32,498 nucleotides of DNA from positions 1 to 32,498 of the forward strand of contig PMDB01000014.1 in NCBI GenBank assembly GCA_003155495.1, in the 5' to 3' direction. This DNA is from Ignavibacteriota bacterium. GTDB lineage: Bacteria > Bacteroidota > Ignavibacteria > UBA10030. The notes beneath the pieces were generated by a model that did not search any database, was not told the origin of the DNA, and saw only the letters and a program-made list of their open reading frames with translations. A program made the translations under genes and the position numbers. This document shows, piece after piece, positions 19,214-26,537 of this stretch (positions are counted from its first letter, which is position 1; each line of letters opens with the position of its first letter).

Positions 19214-20050
19214 ATGAGCGACAAAATTATCAGAATTGGCCATAGCCCTGATCCGGATGATGCATTTATGTTTTATGGCCTCTCCTCCGGGAAAGTGAAA
19301 CTCGACGGCATCATTATTGATCATATACTTGAGGATATTCAATCCTTGAATATGCGTGCTTTAAAGGGCGAACTGGAAGTGACCGCCATCTCTGCTCATG
19401 CGTATCCTTCTACCGCTGATAAATATTGGATTATGGCAACAGGCGCCAGTATGGGCGAAGGATACGGGCCAGTTCTCATTTCAAAAATTTATAATTCGTT
19501 GGAAGAACTCAAAGGCAAAAAGATTGCAACACCGGGAAGACTCACAACAGCATCGCTCATTTTCAAAATCTTCACGGATGGATTGGAGAATGTAGATATC
19601 CCTTTTGATCAGACTATGGAGCGTGTCGAGTCGCGCGAGTTTGCGGCCGGTGTATTAATTCACGAGGGACAAATTACATACGCCGATCAAGGCTTTAATA
19701 AGATCATCGACTTCGGTGAGTTGTGGAAATCGCGATTTGCTGATTTGTCGCTGCCTTTGGGGCTCGATGTTGTACGGAAAGACCTTGGTAAAGTATTGGC
19801 TCGCACACTTTCCGTTGGCTTGAAACAAAGTATTCATTACGGGTACACGCATCAATCGGAAGCAATCCCGTACGCATTGCAATATGGGCGCGGAATCGAC
19901 ATTGCGATTGGCGAACGCTTTGTGAAAATGTATGTCAACGAATTAACGATAGATATGGGAGAACGCGGTAAGAAAGCTCTTGAAACACTCTTTCACCTCG
20001 GTGCAGAACGAAAATTGATAGCCCCTGTGGGTACTATCGAATTGTTTTAG
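19214..20050 (+). CDS. mqnD: MqnD-type 1,4-dihydroxy-6-naphthoate synthase
   Basis: MqnD converts cyclic dehypoxanthinylfutalosine to 1,4-dihydroxy-6-naphthoate in the futalosine route to menaquinone. I take the ATG at 19214 (278 aa), which begins MSDKIIRIGHSPDPDDAFMF as the family does. An in-frame ATG at 19109 would overlap ubiE by 94 bp. The SPDPDDAFMFYGL motif, the GEGYGPVL strand and a GVLIHEGQITY strand with His150 (at the place of the proposed catalytic His of MqnD) are visible. The fold is periplasmic-binding-protein like but there is no signal peptide, as expected for the cytoplasmic enzyme. The SPDPDD variant (classic MqnD has SPCPND) marks a subfamily that could include MqnA-like or other members, so the exact step is likely rather than proven. 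Confidence 0.82.
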   Translation: MSDKIIRIGHSPDPDDAFMFYGLSSGKVKLDGIIIDHILEDIQSLNMRALKGELEVTAISAHAYPSTADKYWIMATGASMGEGYGPVLISKIYNSLEELKGKKIATPGRLTTASLIFKIFTDGLENVDIPFDQTMERVESREFAAGVLIHEGQITYADQGFNKIIDFGELWKSRFADLSLPLGLDVVRKDLGKVLARTLSVGLKQSIHYGYTHQSEAIPYALQYGRGIDIAIGERFVKMYVNELTIDMGERGKKALETLFHLGAERKLIAPVGTIELF

Positions 20051-20052
20051 CA

Positions 20053-20976
20053 ATGATTGGGCTCTTCAAAATATTTGACGCACACGCTCACTTCTACTCC
20101 AACTCCTTCTTTAAGTTTTTAATAAAGCAGAAGCCGAACCGAGCAGATATCAATGCTGAACTTCGGAATTTAGCAGCCAAGGGGCATATTGAAATCCCCG
20201 GCGAAGATCCGGAACAGCTTGCCAAACGGTGGATCGATATCATGGACAAATGGAAGTTGGAAAGGTTGATGCTCTTCGGTAGTATTCCCGGTGATGAAGA
20301 ATCCGTCGTCAAAGCAGTCCAGGCATTTCCTACTCGTTTTACCGGAATGTTTGCAGTCGATCCTAACTCAAATGTGTTGATGGAAAATGCCACCAAGCGA
20401 ATGAAAGAAGACAAGCTCAAGGGCGTCTTGCTCTATCCTTCGTTGTACAACATTAGTGTCAACGACGAATGGCTTTATCCGCTCTACAATCTCATCCAGG
20501 AATGCAAAGGTATCATCTTTGTTCACTTCGGCAAACTCATTATGCGTCCGCGCGACTATGCAGGCATTCCTCCGATGACGAACGATGAATTCTCAAATCC
20601 CAAAGATCTTATTCCGGTTGCAAAAATGTTTTCAGGTATTAAGTTCATTATTCCAAATTTCGGCGCAGGAAAGTTGGCTGAGACAATATTGACCGGTCAA
20701 GAATGTAAAAACGTTTACGTTGACACTGCCGGTTCAAACTCATGGATCGCCGAACATACGGATAAACTGGATATGCGCCGTGTGTTTCAGAAATTCTTAG
20801 ATATCTTTACGGCAAACAGGATATTGTTCGGATCGGATTCTGGATTGCTGCCGCGGGGATACCGGTATGATATCATTGATAACCAATTAAAGTTGGTACA
20901 GGAAATGCGCTTACCGATAGCTGACATTAAAAAGATTTTCTACGAAAACATGGCAGGATTGGTAGATAACGGATAG
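20053..20976 (+). CDS. Amidohydrolase_2 (ACMSD-like) family protein
   Basis: The 307-aa TIM-barrel protein begins 2 nt after the mqnD stop, so it is the third gene of the menG-mqnD operon. Metal-ligand positions of the ACMSD/amidohydrolase_2 family are present: His11 and His13 (DAHAHFY), His158 (FVHFGK) and Asp262 (FGSDSG). The strand-6 histidine, normally in a P-H-x-G context, is replaced by PNFGAG with Asn202. This family includes non-oxidative decarboxylases of aromatic acids as well as hydrolases. The operon position suggests a part in quinone metabolism, and removal of the naphthoate carboxyl group is an attractive but untested role, because the known MqnL/MqnM (UbiD/UbiX-like) enzymes are not in the window. 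It could also be catalytically altered or a plain hydrolase. Confidence 0.75.
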   Translation: MIGLFKIFDAHAHFYSNSFFKFLIKQKPNRADINAELRNLAAKGHIEIPGEDPEQLAKRWIDIMDKWKLERLMLFGSIPGDEESVVKAVQAFPTRFTGMFAVDPNSNVLMENATKRMKEDKLKGVLLYPSLYNISVNDEWLYPLYNLIQECKGIIFVHFGKLIMRPRDYAGIPPMTNDEFSNPKDLIPVAKMFSGIKFIIPNFGAGKLAETILTGQECKNVYVDTAGSNSWIAEHTDKLDMRRVFQKFLDIFTANRILFGSDSGLLPRGYRYDIIDNQLKLVQEMRLPIADIKKIFYENMAGLVDNG

Positions 20977-21030
20977 AATTTGCTCCGTCTGTTCAGAAGA
21001 TGACCGTAGCAATATCTCCTGCAAAGCTTT

Positions 21031-21219
21031 TTACTCTTCGGCAAAATTCTTTATCGAGTCGTAGTATTTCACGATCGCTTTTGCTTTGTTCTTACCAAAC
21101 GAAAGCCAATGCCACGTTATCTCAGGGTTTGGATTATCTACAGTCGGGATGCGGATGATTGGTTTGCCTTGATATTCACCTTTGACGGGTCGTGCTTCTT
21201 GTTTATTTTCATCTTCCAT
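21031..21219 (-). CDS. Small conserved protein of unknown function
   Basis: This is a 62-aa acidic/basic protein with no signal peptide or membrane segment. A GGAGGAG ribosome-binding site 4 nt before the ATG supports translation. The pattern Gly-x-Tyr-x-Gly-Lys-Pro near the middle and F-G-K-x-K-A-x-x-I then an I-K-x-F-x-E end resembles short conserved proteins seen in many bacterial genomes. No function is known to me. It is convergent with the amidohydrolase gene and downstream of the RRM gene. Confidence 0.7.
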   Translation of the reverse strand: MEDENKQEARPVKGEYQGKPIIRIPTVDNPNPEITWHWLSFGKNKAKAIVKYYDSIKNFAEE

Positions 21220-21308
21220 ATGCTCCTCCGCTATTTTAATTTTCCTGTTATACTGTGGCCGAGGTCGTCAACTACGAATTTCTGCAAACCGCGAACAATC
21301 ACCATATC

Positions 21309-21349
21309 ATTCGGGAGGGCTATAATATTTTATAGCGGTCTTCCCGAAT
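21309..21349. repeat. Imperfect inverted repeat between the RRM gene and the 62-aa gene
   Basis: ATTCGGGA (21309-21316) and TCCCGAAT (21342-21349) are exact reverse complements, with CTATA/TATAG nearby as an inner stem. The two arms are separated by 25 nt. It sits downstream of the RRM gene but has no U-tract. Part of the flank (CAAACCGCGA before it, GGCTATAATATTTT inside it) recurs near 23974-24006. Confidence 0.5.
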
Positions 21350-21422
21350 TGCACATAGCACTTCCTGAGTGTATCTCCCTCGGAAATACAAAAAAGATTA
21401 AAATAAAAAAAATACAGAGTGG

Positions 21423-21731
21423 CTAGTACTTAGAACGGTTTCCACCGCCGCCTTTACCGCCGTGTCCACGGTCGTTCGATTTTCGGTCGGCCATCGGTCG
21501 GGCTTCGTTCACCACTATCTTACGACCCTTGAGTTCTTTATCATTCAATCCGGCAACAGCCGCCTGTGCTTCCGCTTGTACCCCCATCTCCACAAATCCG
21601 AACCCCTTCGCTGTCCCTGTAAATTTGTCTTTTATAAGGGTAACAGATTCAACTGCCCCGAACGCTGCAAATTCCTTTCGCAATTCGTCTTCCGAAATAT
21701 CGCGAGCTAAATTGCCGACATACATTTTCAT
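21423..21731 (-). CDS. RRM-type RNA-binding protein
   Basis: The 102-aa protein is a single RNA-recognition motif with RNP2 MYVGNL at residues 3-8 and RNP1 KGFGFVEM at 42-49, followed by a basic, glycine-rich tail (about 85-100). Such short glycine-rich RRM proteins in bacteria, as in cyanobacterial Rbp proteins, are cytoplasmic RNA binders often induced by cold. AAAGGAG lies 7 nt before the ATG and a TATAAT box lies at 21763-21758 on the same strand, without a clear -35. It probably forms its own transcription unit. Confidence 0.93.
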   Translation of the reverse strand: MKMYVGNLARDISEDELRKEFAAFGAVESVTLIKDKFTGTAKGFGFVEMGVQAEAQAAVAGLNDKELKGRKIVVNEARPMADRKSNDRGHGGKGGGGNRSKY

Positions 21732-21972
21732 GGTGTTTCTCCTTTGAGGACTTTGTTATTATATACTAGTATTAGATACGTGAGAGATACAAGTGATTTT
21801 CTCTATAGGTGTTATCTTGAGTTTTTTCTGGCAGGAAGCTATTGAATATTATACTTATCCTTTGGGGTATCTTTCTACACATAGGATACTATATATTTTC
21901 ATCATTTCCTACTGTAGACCAATCTTCAAAAGAATGTCCGGACGATGTGTTAAAGCCAAGTAAGCTATAATT
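21732..21972. other. Intergenic stretch, no gene seen
   Basis: This is AT-rich sequence between the RRM gene and the transposase remnant. Apart from a TATAAT box for the RRM gene (21758-21763) I find no ORF, hairpin or repeat that I can support. Confidence 0.6.
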
Positions 21973-22172
21973 CATATCTTTATGTGGCAAATTACCCCTT
22001 CTTGAATATAAACATTGATGATTTTAAAATAATTCCATGTACTTAAGGATACTGGTTCGTGCATCTTGCCGAGTCTTATATCGATGAATATATATTCGGT
22101 TTTCAGCGTATTTAAGAAGATTTTGAAAACGGCCTAAACGTAAAGGTTTCCAGTTCGATGATCGAGGAAATA
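21973..22172 (-). pseudogene. Remnant of an IS3-family transposase (C-terminal part of DDE domain)
   Basis: Read across frames on the minus strand, this stretch reproduces the conserved end of IS3-type OrfB transposases. GNLY-V-stop-AVF (for GNCYDNAV) is followed by FLNTLKTEY, and after a frameshift by YIHRYKTRQDARTSILKY. MELF then meets a stop (22024-22026) where the family has Tyr, and the frame continues NHQCLYS and GNLPHKDMNY (for N-R-x-R-x-H-S-x-L-G-x-L-S-P). Two in-frame stops (22134-22136 and 22024-22026) and at least one frameshift show it is dead. No terminal inverted repeats or the orfA/orfB N-terminal part were found, so only about 200 bp of the element survive. Confidence 0.72.
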
Positions 22173-22175
22173 GAT

Positions 22176-22343
22176 TCACCTGAATATATAAATAAATGCT
22201 AAAAATATGAGTAGTATAATAAAGGCATAGATGAATAATTTTATCGTCTTTTTTATGAAAAAATAAACCATGATCCCTAATATACATGCAGCAAAAATCA
22301 TATAATGCTTGTTCGATAAGATTACATCGATAAGACCACTCAT
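22176..22343 (-). CDS. Small membrane protein, 55 aa
   Basis: An ORF of 55 codons starts at the ATG at 22343 with AGGAG 8 nt upstream. The product has two hydrophobic segments (about 14-29 and 35-53) separated by a KKTIK loop, and ends in Arg. It has no recognisable family. Its stop lies 4 nt before the first recognisable codon of the transposase remnant. The good ribosome-binding site and protein-like composition favour a real gene, perhaps one truncated or capped by the insertion. It could also be chance in AT-rich DNA. A longer frame on the same strand (108 codons from 22350) overlaps it but has no site and merges into the dead transposase. Confidence 0.5.
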   Translation of the reverse strand: MSGLIDVILSNKHYMIFAACILGIMVYFFIKKTIKLFIYAFIILLIFLAFIYIFR

Positions 22344-22435
22344 ATTTCAACTCCTGTTCATGGACCTATAGCCGAGATTGTTGACCTTGACGTTCATAAA
22401 TCCACGATCAATGATCTCGACCGCAATGATTCCAT

Positions 22436-23278
22436 TTACTTTTTTACGTCATGCAGTTTTATATATTCGATAGTTTTTTCAGGTGACGACATACCCGGTA
22501 ATTTCATCCATTCTTTATATTTTTCTGCCAACTGATTTTCTTTTCCTGGGTCTATCGCAGCAGATGTCATATCAATAAAATATTGACGCATGGATAGAAC
22601 CATTTCTTTATCGCCCGCCTGACCATGTCCAGGAACAATTTTGCTGTATCCCCAGCGGCTCAGAATGATATCCAACACATGTATCCATTGAGAGACTCTT
22701 GCCCCGCTCTCTTCCTTTAACACCGGATTGACCCGATTGAAAATCAAATCTCCCGTAAACAAGACATTATGGTTTGACAGATAGACAACGAGATCATTGA
22801 ATGTATGGGCTTGCCCAAGATTATAGAGGTACACTTTCTCATTGCCAAGATCGAGCAGCAGACTGTCCTTCACAAAATCCGTCGGTTGATTTTCTGCGTC
22901 GATATTTTTTTGAAGAAATTCTTTTTCATAACTCCCGATATAGATCCTGCTGCCCTTGAAGAATTTGTTTCCCTTTACGTGGTCTCCGTGATAATGAGTG
23001 TTGATCACTATAATCGGTTTTTGGCCCGCTTTCTCCTTGGCGAATTCGTACAGGTTTTCAGAACTGCCCATCATTTTCGTATCGATGACAACCACCGCAC
23101 TATCGCCTATTATGATTCCGCTATTACCGCCGCCTCCAAGCATGAGTGTGAGGCTTTGATCAAGCCGGACAATATCTTTCTGTGTCATCATGCGAGCCAT
23201 CGGATAGAATAGAATGATTGCACCAATGATTATAACAAGCAATCCTATTCCCATGCCGATAAATATTTTCTTCTTCAT
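22436..23278 (-). CDS. Membrane-anchored metallo-beta-lactamase-fold hydrolase
   Basis: The 280-aa product has one N-terminal membrane segment (about residues 5-26) that anchors or exports the rest. All metal-binding residues of the metallo-beta-lactamase fold are present: His95, His97, Asp99 and His100 (THYHGDH), His158 (GQAHTFND), Asp177 (FTGDL) and His218 (VPGHGQ). The family includes beta-lactamases, quinone-degrading-type hydrolases and many of unknown substrate. The pattern with GQAHT and VPGHG is common to class-B-like and SoxH/QpeD-like members, so the substrate is open. An AAAGG site precedes the ATG. It is downstream of the double-ACT gene, 196 bp away. Confidence 0.87.
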   Translation of the reverse strand: MKKKIFIGMGIGLLVIIIGAIILFYPMARMMTQKDIVRLDQSLTLMLGGGGNSGIIIGDSAVVVIDTKMMGSSENLYEFAKEKAGQKPIIVINTHYHGDHVKGNKFFKGSRIYIGSYEKEFLQKNIDAENQPTDFVKDSLLLDLGNEKVYLYNLGQAHTFNDLVVYLSNHNVLFTGDLIFNRVNPVLKEESGARVSQWIHVLDIILSRWGYSKIVPGHGQAGDKEMVLSMRQYFIDMTSAAIDPGKENQLAEKYKEWMKLPGMSSPEKTIEYIKLHDVKK

Positions 23279-23395
23279 GGTTTTACCTTTCTTTTTTTTC
23301 TGTTTCTATCTTCCTAATTCTTCATATCTACACACATTTGTAGCCGACGTCGTCCCGTCCACCAGCTTGTCGGGCAACCAGAGGCCCGTAACTGT

Positions 23396-23412
23396 TACAC
23401 GCAAAGCGTGTA
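23396..23412. repeat. Perfect 7-bp hairpin between the ACT gene and the hydrolase gene
   Basis: TACACGC and GCGTGTA flank a 3-nt AAA loop. It lies 62 nt past the stop of the double-ACT gene but is not followed by a T-run on the minus strand, so a terminator role is unproven. Confidence 0.5.
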
Positions 23413-23474
23413 TCAATATTTCAAATTTACTAACGACGACACTGGCCTCGGGATTCTGCCGTTCTGCTTCAACT

Positions 23475-23864
23475 TTATTTTTCGGCTCCCTGGAGAACAG
23501 ACATAGCACGATCGATGTCTTCGACATCGAGGATGACGGCTGCATCCTTCTGTCCTTTGCCGACGGTGCTATAGCAGTAATCGATGTTGATCCCGGCGGC
23601 TCCGAGACGCGAGACAACAATTGCGAACGAGCCAGGTTTGTTGTCCAGGTGAAGCCGGAGTATTTCACGTTGCTCAACCTGATAGTTGCTTTTTCTCAGT
23701 ACTTTTGCAGCGAGATCAACATCTGAAACAGAAAGTTTCGCAGTATCTTGAAAAAGTCCGATGGCTTCGATATTAATTTTCTCCCTGCCAAGACATCCGA
23801 GAAGCTCTCCCAGTGCGCCGGGTCTATTCTCAACGACAACAAAGAGTTCTGTAATTTTCTCCAT
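23475..23864 (-). CDS. Stand-alone double-ACT-domain protein
   Basis: The ATG at 23864 (AGGAGG 8 nt upstream) gives 129 aa and is preferred to the in-frame GTG at 23870. The protein is two tandem ACT domains with no catalytic domain. The first has VVVENRPGALGELLGCLG, the second HLDNKPGSFAIVVSRLG then GINIDYCYS. Proteins of this type bind small ligands, often amino acids, at the domain interface, and many sit beside genes of amino-acid or central metabolism. Here the neighbours give no hint. A TATAAT box lies at 23896-23891 upstream, without a clear -35. The likely location is the cytoplasm; the ligand is unknown. Confidence 0.9.
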   Translation of the reverse strand: MEKITELFVVVENRPGALGELLGCLGREKINIEAIGLFQDTAKLSVSDVDLAAKVLRKSNYQVEQREILRLHLDNKPGSFAIVVSRLGAAGINIDYCYSTVGKGQKDAAVILDVEDIDRAMSVLQGAEK

Positions 23865-23976
23865 AATCACATCCTCCTATGATGAAATAGATTATAAAAA
23901 CTTGTCATTTCTCGTATACCTCAAAATCTCAATAACCGAAGTCTCTGTAGCCTTACTATTTTGGGGTTCCTTCAAA

Positions 23977-23995
23977 CCGCGACCATCGGTCGCGG
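23977..23995. repeat. Palindrome CCGCGACC-ATC-GGTCGCGG
   Basis: Perfect 8-bp stem with a 3-nt loop, preceded by CAAA and followed by CTATAATGTTTTT. Its flanks are shared with the inverted repeat near 21309. Confidence 0.75.
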
Positions 23996-24019
23996 CTATA
24001 ATGTTTTTGATTTTGTAGA

Positions 24020-24037
24020 GACGTGATTTATCACGTC
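24020..24037. repeat. Palindrome GACGTGAT-TT-ATCACGTC
   Basis: Perfect 8-bp arms around 2 nt, preceded by GTAGA. Sequences of this kind occur as dispersed intergenic palindromes in many bacterial genomes. Confidence 0.7.
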
Positions 24038-24314
24038 CTCTTCCATAAGGATTTTCCATCTACAATTTTTATCTCTTTCTTTTTACCCACCATCTTATAT
24101 TACCTGCCATGCTTACGCGTTGTGTGTGTCCCTATGATTTATATTGGGATGGTGAGGCATCTGCTAAGAAGTTATGCAAAAGGAATGGAAATCTCAACGG
24201 TAAGAAGTCTAAATAGCTTACGCCGACATTTGTGAAAAACGTATTATACAAATCCCGGTTCACAAAATAATCTGCTAACCAATATTTTCTTGTAATAATT
24301 CTGATTTTACAGAT

Positions 24315-24335
24315 TGCCCGCCTGACCGTCGGGCA
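24315..24335. repeat. Palindrome TGCCCG with 9-nt loop
   Basis: TGCCCG (24315-24320) pairs with CGGGCA (24330-24335) across CCTGACCGT. The TGCCCGAC core also occurs on the minus strand near 23375. Confidence 0.6.
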
Positions 24336-24375
24336 GGTTTCGTCATTCATCGCGCTTCACGTGATACTTGTTTAA

Positions 24376-24392
24376 AGGGCATGACGTGCCCT
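24376..24392. repeat. Palindrome AGGGCA-TGACG-TGCCCT
   Basis: Perfect 6-bp stem with a 5-nt loop in the same palindrome-rich stretch. Confidence 0.6.
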
Positions 24393-24484
24393 ACAGGTTC
24401 AATCTCAAAGAAAACGGCACATATACTATTACAGTTTTAATTTTAGAAAGATTCCCGCCCGTGCGTGCCATCATTTGGGCAGGT

Positions 24485-24535
24485 TGCCATGGGAATGGCA
24501 TTCCCTTCTTTTTTCCTTTTTTCTCTCCTTCTTTT
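24485..24535 (+). repeat. Two overlapping hairpins followed by a pyrimidine tract
   Basis: TGCCAT-GGGA-ATGGCA (24485-24500) and GGGAAT-GGC-ATTCCC (24491-24505) share bases and cannot form together. A 35-nt pyrimidine run with blocks of T (24501-24535) follows. On the plus strand it looks like a weak terminator, but no plus-strand gene lies upstream. Confidence 0.45.
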
Positions 24536-24761
24536 ACGTAAGCCTGCGAAATCGAGAGATTTAGATTCGATAAAGCAAAGTGAATTCCAATCCGTTCGTA
24601 TATCCCGCTCCAAATAAAAAACTCAATGCATCCATGATATGACTTCAACCTTGCGATAACACATTTCGATTTCGCATGTGTGTCTTTCTGCCACTTTCTA
24701 TGCACATTCAAAGTAAATGGCGATAATTATATTTTTTGAATAAGTGAGTAATTAAACTAAG

Positions 24762-24781
24762 ATACCCTCTTATGCGGGTAT
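24762..24781. repeat. Hairpin ATACCC/GGGTAT downstream of the small barrel gene
   Basis: A 6-bp stem with an 8-nt loop lies 48 nt past the stop of the minus-strand barrel gene and is followed on that strand by a T-rich CTTAGTTTAATT. It is at best a weak terminator. Confidence 0.4.
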
Positions 24782-24828
24782 GACTGAACAGAAATGTGTG
24801 TGACAAGTAATGCGCGAGGTAAAAAATT

Positions 24829-25422
24829 CTAGCGCCTAATCTTTAATCCAAGTGAGATGCCATATTCCGGAATTTCATGATGTTCACCGTAGCGGCCGGC
24901 AAGAGACAGGGTATAGTTTGCTTGCAAGGGGAATTCCAGACTAGTTCCAAATCCCCAATTTTGGTAAATTCCTGCGTTGGCTCCCATCCAAAGACGTGTG
25001 CCATTCTGTGCTATAGGTGTCCCCATTCCTATCCGGAAAAGTCCTTTGCCCGTAGCGTAAGGAATTTCATCCAAACATTTGATTTCAAAAAAGGTTCTTT
25101 CTAAATATCCTATTCGTAAACCTGTTGTTCCAAGAGAAAAGAATCCATTGTCATAAGCAAAGTCCGGATAGCCAAAAATCAATAATTGCTCGTTAGAAGG
25201 TATCGCACTTATACTCGCTCCTAATCTCCAAGGAGATTTGAATTTCTGCGTTACACGAAAGCCTGCATCATAAAAATGTGAAGTATGCTCGCCGCTGCAA
25301 TCTTCATATGTATATTGTCCACTTCCTGCACCGATGTGCCATTCAGTATAGGAAGAGTCCTGTGGAGCAAAACCAAAGATGTAAGGCGCTAAAAAGCATA
25401 GTATGGAAAAACGTTTCCACAT
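24829..25422 (-). CDS. Small outer-membrane-barrel-like exported protein
   Basis: The 197-aa product has a signal peptide (MWKRFSILCFLAPYIFGFA, likely cleaved before PQD). The rest is strand-rich: alternating Gly/aromatic segments such as WHIGAGSGQYTYED, LRIGYLERTFFEI and GISLGLKI, about eight to ten strands, like a small outer-membrane barrel. No catalytic motif or family is recognised. It begins 24 nt after the end of mqnC and may be read from the same transcript. AAGGA directly abuts the ATG, so the ribosome-binding site is poorly spaced. Confidence 0.65.
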   Translation of the reverse strand: MWKRFSILCFLAPYIFGFAPQDSSYTEWHIGAGSGQYTYEDCSGEHTSHFYDAGFRVTQKFKSPWRLGASISAIPSNEQLLIFGYPDFAYDNGFFSLGTTGLRIGYLERTFFEIKCLDEIPYATGKGLFRIGMGTPIAQNGTRLWMGANAGIYQNWGFGTSLEFPLQANYTLSLAGRYGEHHEIPEYGISLGLKIRR

Positions 25423-25446
25423 TCCTTGATCCGTCTGTTGATGAAG

Positions 25447-26527
25447 TTATGCTGAAGCAGATTTTTCTTCCACTTTGAGAATTTCGTACAGGGTTGTACG
25501 TTGCGCTGGAATAAATCCAGACTCCCATATCAGGTTCCTGCACTCTTCAGCACTAGTTGTATTAATGAAATTAGCAGCTGCATGAACATTCTCTTCAAGC
25601 AATGTGCCGCCAAAATCATCAGCACCAAAGTGTAAAGCAATCTGGCCGATCTTCTTCCCCTCTGAGAACCACGACGCCTGGATATGCTGAAAATTGTCTA
25701 AATAAACGCGTGAGAATGCGATCATCTGCAGATACCGCGTAAAGAGGTAGCATAATGCGGAATAATCTTCTCTAATGGCGTGTTACCGGGCTTAAATGAC
25801 CACGGAATGAAGGCAGTGAACCCACCGGTCTCATCCTGCAGCTGTCGGATAACCTCGAGATGCTCAACGATATCCTCATCTGTCTCAAGATGTCCGTACA
25901 TCATTGTTGCCGTTGTTTTAAATCCGATATTCTGTGCAATGCGCATAACATTCAGCCAATCGGCGGAAGTGCCTTTTTTACTGCTGATCTTCTTCTTGAC
26001 GCGGTCCGAGAGAATTTCGGCACCACCGCCGGGAATAGACCGCAATCCTTTTTCCCACAATTTCTCCAGTACTCTACGAATCGATAAGCCGGAGACTTGC
26101 GACATCGCAATAATTTCCGATGTGGAAAAGAAATGCGGATAGATCTCCGGGACTTCCTTCACTGTGCGTTCAACAAGTTCCAGATAATATTCAAATGGAA
26201 TTGTCGGGTCAACTCCGCCCTGGAGAAGCACTGTCGTGATTCCGTGCGACACCGCTTCCTTAAATTTCTGAATCAATAGATCGCTCGACAGCCGGTACGC
26301 ACCTACTTCGCCTGGATGCCGGTAGAATGCGCAGAAGATACAATCGATGTTGCAGACATTTGAATAATTCGGATTGGTATCGAGTAAATAAGATACCCAT
26401 TGATTCGGATTTCATTCGCTATGTCACCGAGATCCAATAACTCCGCATTCCTCACAAGGAACAATCCTTCTTCCCGCGAGATACGAACGCCTTCCCGAAC
26501 CTTCTGATAAATTTCTTCCAGCGTCAT
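25447..26527 (-). pseudogene. mqnC: mqnC, cyclic dehypoxanthinylfutalosine synthase, interrupted by two frameshifts
   Basis: MqnC is a radical-SAM enzyme of the futalosine menaquinone route. Three frames on the minus strand join into one normal-length protein of about 360 aa. The first part ends LGDIANEIRING, and the second begins VSYLLDTNPNYSNVC and holds the Cys-x3-Cys-x2-Cys cluster motif (CNIDCIFC). The third begins FTRYLQMIAFSRVYLDNF and ends IPAQRTTLYEILK. The first break is at GGG (26398-26396), where GGGG would restore the frame. The second is at TTT (25743-25741), where TTTT would. Both are one-base losses in homopolymers and every other residue is well kept, so sequencing or assembly error is as likely as real decay. 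The ATG has AGGA upstream. Confidence 0.88.
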
Positions 26528-26537
26528 AGAACACGTC

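Larger units (their letters stand above)
23865..24828. other. Gene-free stretch rich in short palindromes
   Basis: No convincing gene is present in nearly 1 kb. The open frames here lack Shine-Dalgarno sites and resemble no family. Instead there are at least six short hairpins (listed separately) and a 35-nt pure pyrimidine run at 24501-24535. A 25-codon frame at 24633-24559 on the minus strand ends LEFTLLYRI, like the last strand of an outer-membrane barrel, but it is too short to call. Confidence 0.6.

Noticed and set aside
22024-22350. 108-codon open frame as a single gene
   Set aside because: Its 3' third is the decayed IS3 transposase in one frame, and its 5' part overlaps the better supported 55-aa ORF in another frame.
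22357-22435. Short protein-like frame (GFMNVKVNNLGYRSM) between the hydrolase and the 55-aa gene
   Set aside because: It has no start codon before an upstream stop except late ones and no ribosome-binding site, so it was not called.
23306-23677. 123-codon frame overlapping the double-ACT gene
   Set aside because: It is out of frame with the ACT domains and has no features of its own.
24391-24711. 106-codon open frame on the minus strand in the gene desert
   Set aside because: It has no Shine-Dalgarno site, crosses the purine tract and several palindromes, and resembles no protein family.
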